Positions 57,240 to 64,000 of a stretch of DNA of 64,000 nt are shown here, piece by piece. This DNA is from Bromus sterilis (lineage: Eukaryota > Streptophyta > Magnoliopsida > Poales > Poaceae), in contig OX465601.1 in assembly GCA_950022295.1 (NCBI GenBank), positions 72,115,501-72,179,500 of the forward strand, written 5' to 3'. The notes under the pieces are model-generated. The model made no database searches. It saw nothing but the letters and a program-made list of their open reading frames with translations, and had not been told where the DNA came from. The position numbers and the translations under genes are program-made. Position 1 is the stretch's first letter. Each line of letters starts with the position of its first letter.

Positions 57240-60060
57240 GCCTAGCTAATGGCTTTAAAGAAGCGCTTTTGGGAGGCAGCCCACAACGAATTAGGTTTAT
57301 TTTTACTTTTGTTGTGTCTTGATGATTGTTACTACTGTAGCAACATCATTGTATCTTTATTTTTCAGCTTTGTGCCAAGTTATAGCCTCTTACGGCAAGG
57401 GAAGTAAAAGTTGTGACATGTTGTCCAGAAAACAGATTCTGTCCTCGTGACCAGAAAAATTCCAGAAAAATCCCAGTTCATCTTTTTGAGCTGAATTTTT
57501 TACACAGTATGCTCTATACAATTACGAAACTTCCGTATGTTCTGAGTTTTTTTATTTGAGTTGCATAAGTGTCCCTAAAAAAATTCTTTACTATCTTCTG
57601 TTCTGTTTTTCATAGATTCTGCCACGTTTTGTCTCTCCTTACTTTTGCAAACCTTAAGCTTGCTTTTTCTTTGCAAAAACTTTTTGGCACTCTTGAGAAA
57701 CAGTAGCTCTTCAAGATTATCTTCATATCCAGTGGGTAAAACTTATTTATTAAGGGTACTAACCTCTCTAATCAGCTTATGATGAGTTATGTATGAAGGG
57801 AGTTTTCAAGTGTGCGATAGAAGATGATGAAAGAAGATCCAGGAGTGTCAAGCGCTCAAGCTTGGGGATGCCCCCATGCATCACCAATAAATATTCAAGG
57901 ATACTCAAGTGTCTAAGCTTGGTAATGCCCCCGTGCATCCCCTTCTCCATCAACAATAATCAGTTCGTCCTTCGTCTCACTATATTTTTATCACTTCATA
58001 TGTTATGTGCTATGCTTGGAGCGTCTCGCTCTTAGGTTTTGTTTTTAGTTTTCTTTAGCTTTGTTTGCTTTTCATAACAAGTTAGATCCTTTCTTACTTT
58101 ATGTGGGAGAGAAACACGCTCCACTTTCAAAATTTAGAACACATCATAGGATTCTTCATGCCTATCTTTTTGTTGTTGTGTGTTATTTATCTTTTCATAG
58201 CTACTGCCATGTTTAGTTTTAGTCTTAGTTTGTCTTTAGCAAGAGCCTTGGATTTTGTTTAAAGTTTGTTGCTGGAACTCTTTTTAGTTTTCATGTTTAT
58301 CTTGTTAAGAGAGTTGGTTGTTGCACTGAGTTGTGTCTTGTCTTGAAAGTAGGTAATTGAGGTTGCTATGTAATTTTAGTACTAGCTTGCAATAGTTTTG
58401 AGGTATTGATGTGAGTAATGTTTGAACTTTTGGTGTCAAGAGCTCTTGCCTATTAGTGATAGGTGTCGTATTTTGGTCAATCCGTGTTTATTTTCAAAAC
58501 CTACAAAACTAGTTGAGAACTCTAGCTACTAGATAGATCACTAATCTTTGGAGGGATCGAATATTAGAGTACACTCACGTACCATGAGTCGAGGATGCGC
58601 AAGGATAACCAAACCCCCATACACTCCTCCTCAGGGTACTTGTCTCTTTGTGAACCTCCTTATTAGATTGAGAGTTACCGATAATAAGTGCATGAGTTCT
58701 TCGGACTAATGTAAGTATTGAGAGTTGACACTTCCACCTTCCCATATTTTGCTAGCCTTTCCCGTGCCGTGCATTGCCTTCTTCTCACTCCGAGAGTTGG
58801 TTTCCACCTTCGTCGGTACATCCAAACCCTTGGCATGATACGCTCTGTCATCATAAGCCTCCTTATATCTTTCCTCAAAACAGCCACCATACCTACCTAT
58901 CAAGGCATTTCCATAGCCTTTCTGAGTTACATTGCCATGCAACTTCCACCTCTTCATGGCTTGATCTTCATGTCATACATGTTCCTGCTACACTGGCAGC
59001 GACATACCTTGCATACATCATGATAGTTACATCTTCTTTATGTTTTGAGTACCTTGTAAAGTGTGGAAGATCTCCTTTACCTTCTTGTAAAATAGAGTGT
59101 TGCCCTTAAGTGAGGAAAAGATCCCAAAGTGGACACAATAAAAGATCCCAAAGAGCACAAATGAGAGTTAAATAGAAAGAGCCATTGAGGACACAATAAA
59201 ATACAAAAAAAATAGAAAAAGAGAAAAAGAAATAAAAAGAGAGAAAGGGGCAACACTACTATCCTTTTGAGAGATCCACACTAGTACTCCCTTTATATCC
59301 TTGTACTCCATAGAGATGATCTTTATGCATATAGCTATGTGGGGACCTTCACACTATAGAACTTGGCTTGCATATTCCAAGGATGAGCCTCCTCAAACGA
59401 ACTCTAGGTCTTCATGAGCGAGCAAGTTAGATGCACCCCCACTATTTCCATTGGAGAGCTTCTTAGCTCGTATGTGCACCCGTTGCATGGCAATCCCTAC
59501 TCCTCACATCATATCTATCATTTGGCATCTCTTGCCTATGATTGTCCTCATTGATGTGAGCCTTTCTCATCCTTTTTGTCTTCCTCCTCCACCATATTTC
59601 TCTCTTTGCCATCCTAAGTGTCAACTCTCGTGCTTACGCTCATCCATTGCATGAGTGCTCGAAATATCGAAAAGGAGTGGATCAAATTGACTTGTACCTG
59701 GCTAGTGGTCTGGGGATGAGTCAAGATAAGATTCCAAAGAAGACCAAGTGTGAAACTTTAGTAGATTGAGTTCTCAACACAAAAATACTTTTTCTTGTAT
59801 TCCCTATCCCCCTTCTTGCACGCAAACACCATTTGGAGACATTCGAGTCACGGACAGCGAGAGCTCTTGCACCTTTTGTTCTTTTGTTACTTGTTTCAAT
59901 GCTAATATAGACTCTTGCATGTTATGACTTGAATTGAATATCTAACCTTGATTGCTTTACTTTTCAAAGTTCTTATCTGGTTGCTAGCATGTCACCACAG
60001 AAATTATGCTTGTTATCAATTACCCACTCGAGGACGAGCAGGAATTAAGCTTGGGCATGT
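57240..60060 (+). other. N3 noncoding internal region and polypurine tract
   Basis: It is matched along its length to N1 without the T1 insertion, including the stem-loop pair (about 57864-57943, both with mismatches). The A-rich tract lies near 59195-59245, and the polypurine tract GCTTGGGCATGT at 60049-60060. No gene was seen. Confidence 0.7.
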
Positions 60061-61621
60061 TGATACGTCCAAAACGTATCTATAATTTCTGCTTGCTCCA
60101 TGCATGTTTTGTGTGATATTGCTATGATCTAGATACACTTTCATACACTTTTGATCATATTTGGACTAACCTATTAACTCAGTGCACCCCAGTGCCAGTT
60201 CCTGTTCTCTGCTGTTTTCTATTTCAGTTTTCCCCCATATAAAAAGTGCCAGAAAAATTCGGGAAAATTCAGATAAAAAATCAGCGTGACGGAAGCTTCG
60301 AGAAGAGCCCGGGAGGGGCCAGAGGGGAGCCAGGGGGCCCAGGAGGCCACCCGGCGCGGCCCCACCCCTGGCCGCGCCAGGGGGCGCCTAGGGCCCCTGG
60401 TCCACCTCTGGCTGCCCCCCTTCGCCTATTTATCCCCCGTCACAGGAAAACTCCAGAAGCAGAACCCTATTCCGCGAACTCGCCTCTATTTCGCCGCCGC
60501 CGCGCTTCCAAGATCGGGAGCACCAGAAGACCTCTTCCCGGCACCCTGCCGGAGGGAGGATTGACCTCCGGGAGTCTCCTCTCCACCTTGGATGCTCCCC
60601 GGATGTCTCGTGAGTAGTTTTCCTTGGACCATGGGTCCGTGATCAGTAGCTATGTGATGTTCTCCTCCCCTCTTTGATCTTCATTGTTTAGACCTCATGA
60701 TCTTCCCTACATGATCGAGGCACCTTTGTAATATTTGTGTTGTTGCTATGTTGAGTTTGGAGGGATCTGATGGATTATGAGATTATGTTCAGATTGTGGT
60801 AGAGTAATATATTTGGTTTTTATCTCTTATATTTTTGTTCCTAAGTAATTCTTGCATGTTTTCCGTTGCTGTTTATTGCTTTGGCCAAGTAGTAGGTAGT
60901 GAATCCAAGAGGGAGCGTTGTGCTAGATTGTGGGTTCATGCCCCCCGTGACACGCTTGAGTGACAGAAACATGAGTCTAGGGGATGTGTTGTTGCCACAA
61001 GGGGGAAAACAACGGTGCTTGTAACCGCGTTTACAAGGATTGTTTACTTTACGCAAAGTTCTTTTTAATGCAGTTGTCTGTTGCTTTGGGTTTACACTTT
61101 GGTTGGGGATCGCAACTTAATACCAGCGAGATGTTCTGGATAGATATCTCAAGGTGGATGATTAGTAGTAGATGCGGATGGATTTCGGTCTACTTATTTT
61201 GGCGCACTGCCCGTGCTTTTGAACCTCTTCCTTTCTTTTGTAGCATAGTTAGCATTGCGGTGCGTTCATAATCCTGTCAATTTCCCTTCTGTAATTTGTT
61301 TACCTCGCATAGCAGTTTTATCGTCTTTTGGGAGAGAGACATCACTAGTGAACATCACGTATCCCGGTCCATATCCTCATTACTGATTCCAAGCTATATT
61401 TACTTTTCTGCATTTACTTTCAAGTTGCTATCATTATCCCTTGCGTTTTATCATTTGTGAACAACAAGACCGGAGAGATTGACAGCCTCTCTGAACTTCG
61501 TTGGGAACAAAGTTATCTGTGTCTGTGTGCAGGTCCGCGTCAGTTGCGCCGCTGACACCTACTTATCATCTCTGGAGTCCTACTGGAGACAAACCTGGGT
61601 ATCTTCACCGAGGGAAAACTG
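60061..61621 (+). repeat. N3 3' LTR, last ~60 bases deleted
   Basis: It starts TGATACG after the polypurine tract and stops within GGGAAAACTG, equivalent to about 55832 in the 5' LTR. TATA-like TATTTAT at 60427-60433. Confidence 0.9.
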
Positions 61622-61625
61622 TTGT

Positions 61626-61750
61626 GCCAAGACATAATCAATAATACCAATTGGTATTTTATAGGGCACGATTTCAGTAGGGGTAGGAGTGACCACCACA
61701 GTCGTGGCGTGGCTCCTTACCAGCAAAGAACCAATAGTAGAGGGGTCCAT
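61626..61750 (-). pseudogene. A2 gag remnant, first ~40 codons
   Basis: The minus frame from ATG 61750 (MDPSTIGSLL) matches the start of A1 gag at 23501-23375, then breaks off at the junction with the N3 LTR. Confidence 0.7.
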
Positions 61751-61838
61751 AAGGACTCAGGGTAGCAACAGCAAAAATAAAAATAGCAACACAAAGTAAA
61801 GGTTTCCTTACCGGTTTCACTTACCAATAGCGCTACAC

Positions 61839-61856
61839 TCCCCGGCAACGGCGCCA
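61839..61856 (-). other. A2 primer-binding site (tRNA-Asp)
   Basis: It is the reverse complement of TGGCGCCGTTGCCGGGGA, 11 bases inside the 5' LTR. Confidence 0.9.
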
Positions 61857-61867
61857 GAAAAGCTCGT

Positions 61868-63407
61868 TGATGGCGGTGAAGTTGATAGGTTTAGTTGGGA
61901 TGCCTCCCCCGTCAACCGCGCCAATAAACGATTCTTGATAACCCACAAGTCTAGGGGATCAATTGTAGCTTTTCGATAAACAAGGATGTTGATCCCACGA
62001 GGAGCAGAAGGTATTGACAAGTGACCCTAGATAAGAAAAGGGTTGCACACACTGAAAGGTAAATATTTAGGGGGTTTTGGTTTAAGCAACAGAAAGATAA
62101 AAGACAAGCAAAGTAAACAGGGTAACTTAGGAGTAGCAAGTGGCCCAATCCTTTCACAAGGATAAGCCTAGGAACTGAACTTATAAAAGCTAAAGCGTTC
62201 TCGAGGGTACCCGGGAGAGATAGTCAAGTTACTTTCACCATATTCCGCCAAGTAGTATGTATTGTGTCGATAAGTGTCGGTGGGTGGATCAATTCTAGTA
62301 CACCTTTTAGACTAAGATAAGTGCACTCTTATGATTACGCACCTTGCAAGAATCCGCAAATACAAGGTAGTAATTAAGGCATAAGCCTAACCACAGCATT
62401 ACGATCGACGATCCATAACTCCCTTGTGCAAAAGTGTGCGAACTGGGGTTCAGGTTTCTGTCACTCTGGCAACCCACCATAAGCATCCTTTGTGCACAAT
62501 GTATTCCCCCAGGTCCTTAATAAGGAGAAGTGTTGGGTGTTCGACTCACACAACACCACTAGGAAAATAACAACACAACTTAAGTATCAAACAATACATA
62601 ATACTTCAACATCATATGACTACTAACAACTAGACTTCTCCCATGTCCTCAAGAACTAAAGTAACTACTCACAAGACATAAAAGAGATCATGATCAGAGG
62701 GGGTAAATATATGATAAACAATCTGGATACAATGATAATTCTCCAACAAAACTCAATAGCATTCATCACACGGTAGTAATCAACACCGGTAGAGTAGAGA
62801 GGATAGATAGTACGGATTACAACACAAGTTGGACTTGTGAGGTAAGATGGGATGGAGGTGGATATGGTGCTGATGTTGGGGATGATGTTGATGATGATCT
62901 CGATGATGCCCGTGACGATGATGATGACGATGGCGATGATCTCCCCTTCCGGGAGGTGATCTCCCCGGCGGAATCTGCCCGCCGGAGATGGCTTTTTCTT
63001 CTCTGTAGGTTTCGGCCACGAGGCGGCGGCGAAACTCCGAAACTCCTTCTCTTTTAGGGTTTCTACCCCAAGGGGGTAATATAGGCCAGAGGGGGCACCG
63101 AGTTGGGCAACAAGGCGTCCAGGAGGGTGCCTGGCGCGCCCTAGGGGGGCCGCGCCAGGGATCCTTCTGGGTGCCTGGTGGGTCCCCTCCGGTCCCTCTT
63201 CGGTGAACTCCAGTTAATCTTCATAAAAATAATCTCCATCAAATTTCGTCGAATTTGGAGTTGATCTGATTCAGCAACTTGATGTCCACTTTTCACCGCT
63301 GAATTCTGCTTCGGCACCGGAAAGTTGCAAACTATGTGAAACAAGCCAAAACAACATAAGAACAATACTTTAAAGTGGAATATATCAATGAATAGGGTTA
63401 AATTACA
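61868..63407 (-). repeat. A2 5' LTR, outer ~32 bases deleted
   Basis: It is a direct repeat of 45996-47562. It ends at 63407 within GGTTAAATTACA instead of running to the TGATACG terminus, and M1 gag follows directly. TATA box near 63086-63078. Confidence 0.9.
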
Positions 63408-63844
63408 GTACCAGCGGATTGCCATTGAAGTTATACTTGGTTCCACAAGCTTAGGAGCAGGATAGTCCCATTGGTAGGGACCACCTCTTTGCAAGGGAGC
63501 CTCGAAACCGGGTACGCAAAGGTCGCTTGTGGGGACCTAGGGGCCGCACCACTTGAAGTTTGTGACTCCGATGCCGGAGCCTCCATTCTTGCGAAGGAGG
63601 CTTCCATTTCCTTCCTTTGATTGTCCAAAGCCTTTTGCAAGGCTTTTTCCATATCTCCGGAGGTGAACAACTTGGGATCCTCAATCTCATAGTTAACATG
63701 CCCCGTGGAAGGAGGCAACGCATCTTGTGTGGATGCTCTTCGTTCGGCAGCCAATCTCTCGGCTTCTAAACGAGCGGCATCCGCAGCAATTGCGACCTCC
63801 TCCACCATGGCACCCGAACTTTCGGGAGGGCCGGCCTTAGTCAT
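63408..63844 (-). pseudogene. M1 gag N-terminus
   Basis: ATG 63844 opens a frame (MTKAGPPESSGAMVEE) that stays open to the A2 junction. It is rich in Ala, Glu and Arg with a helical segment (DAARLEAERLAAERR), as in the N-terminal region of Sirevirus gag. The part joining it to the capsid sequence at 45995 is missing, so DNA was lost at the right edge of A2. Confidence 0.7.
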
Positions 63845-63885
63845 CTTGCTCTAGGGCGGTTAAGCCACAAAATTAGAGCACGAGA

Positions 63886-63896
63886 CTCTGATACCA
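63886..63896 (-). other. M1 primer-binding site (initiator tRNA-Met)
   Basis: On the minus strand TGGTATCAGAG, complementary to the 3' end of plant initiator tRNA-Met, lies 2 bases inside the 5' LTR. This is the standard Ty1/Copia primer. Confidence 0.9.
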
Positions 63897-63898
63897 AT

Positions 63899-64000
63899 TG
63901 AAAGGATCGAGATAGACCTAGAGGGGGGTGAATAGGCCTTATTACAAATTTTATCACTACTTAGCAATTTTAGGCAATAATGCGGAAGATAAAGGTGTGC
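63899..64000 (-). repeat. M1 5' LTR, inner 102 bases
   Basis: It repeats 29679-29780 and fixes the other side of M1. The rest lies beyond the window. Confidence 0.9.

Larger units (their letters stand above)
54270..61621 (+). mobile_element. N3: non-autonomous Athila-like element with intact ORF, in A2 pol
   Basis: The order is 5' LTR, tRNA-Asp primer site, 382-codon ORF, noncoding region, polypurine tract and 3' LTR whose last ~60 bases are lost. The left flank is CCCAC; no right duplication survives because a deletion joined the LTR to A2 gag sequence. It is the most complete member of the N1/N3 subfamily here. The two LTRs differ at about 8 of the first 190 positions, so it is not a very recent insertion. 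Confidence 0.9.
45996..63407 (-). mobile_element. A2: Athila-like Ty3/Gypsy retrotransposon in M1 gag, containing S2 and N3
   Basis: It is a relative of A1 with the same order on the minus strand: 5' LTR (63407-61868), primer site, gag remnant, [N3], RT, RNase H, integrase, extra ORF, noncoding DNA, [S2], 3' LTR (47562-45996). About 1.9 kb (most of gag, protease and the start of RT, judged against A1 21440-23370) is missing at the right side of N3. The right LTR end and neighbouring M1 gag are also missing. ATGAG (45991-45995) is the only visible half of its target duplication. Confidence 0.9.
29679..64000 (-). mobile_element. M1: Sirevirus/Maximus-like Ty1/Copia retrotransposon, split by N2 and A2
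   Basis: Read on the minus strand: 5' LTR (from the right edge to 63899), initiator-Met primer site, gag N-terminus (63844-63408), [A2], gag with zinc knuckle (45995-44162), protease and integrase (44122-42743), [N2], RT and RNase H (36359-34438), extra ORF (33542-31755), polypurine tract and 3' LTR (31339-29679). Integrase before RT defines Ty1/Copia. Repeated CCGGAC/GTCCGG palindromes in the LTR, a long coiled-coil gag and an ORF after pol fit Sireviruses. Confidence 0.9.

Overview
The window reads as intergenic heterochromatin from a large-genome grass, most likely a Triticeae species (wheat, barley, rye or Aegilops). I found no convincing host gene. Almost every base can be assigned to LTR retrotransposons inserted into one another. 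The lineage calls rest on motifs in the sequence; family names would need a TE library, so I use working labels: T1-T3 (very long LTRs that look like the Tekay/Del type of Ty3/Gypsy), A1-A2 (Athila-like Ty3/Gypsy elements with pol, minus strand), N1-N3 (non-autonomous Athila-like elements without pol, plus strand), S1-S2 (solo LTRs of the N type) and M1 (a Sirevirus/Maximus-like Ty1/Copia element, minus strand).

Layout. The outermost host is T3, a long LTR visible at 25125-29678. On its left side it is interrupted by A1 (about 10606-25124). A1 is interrupted in its left LTR by N1 (1-10604, which carries T1 at 2503-7230) and in its reverse transcriptase by T2 (16850-21137). T3 also carries the solo LTR S1 (25844-27517). 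At 29679 it is interrupted by M1, which runs off the right edge. M1 is split by N2 (36360-42737) in pol and by A2 (45996-63407) in gag. A2 in turn holds S2 (48216-49834) and N3 (54270-61621). Five-base target-site duplications are visible for T1 (GAGAG), T2 (CATAA), S1 (GTACT), S2 (ATAAC) and N2 (CCCAC), and they fix the order of insertion. Nesting reaches four levels (T3 > A1 > N1 > T1 and T3 > M1 > A2 > N3).

Coding content. A1, A2 and M1 keep recognisable gag, protease, reverse transcriptase, RNase H and integrase, but all are broken by stops, frameshifts or lost catalytic residues. N3 has an intact 382-codon frame of unknown function, broken in N1. N2 has nearly the same shell (LTRs, primer site, 3' noncoding half) but a degraded gag fragment instead. 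A1, A2 and M1 each also carry an extra ORF between pol and the 3' LTR.

The most unusual signal is at those extra ORFs. In the Athila-like elements a GC-rich inverted repeat plus TATA box resembling the LTR promoter lies just upstream of the extra ORF. In the Sirevirus a second cluster of the CCGGAC/GTCCGG repeats of its LTR, again followed by a TATA box, lies upstream of its extra ORF. Two unrelated superfamilies thus seem to give the env-position ORF its own LTR-like promoter. Three deletions at element edges record illegitimate recombination after insertion.
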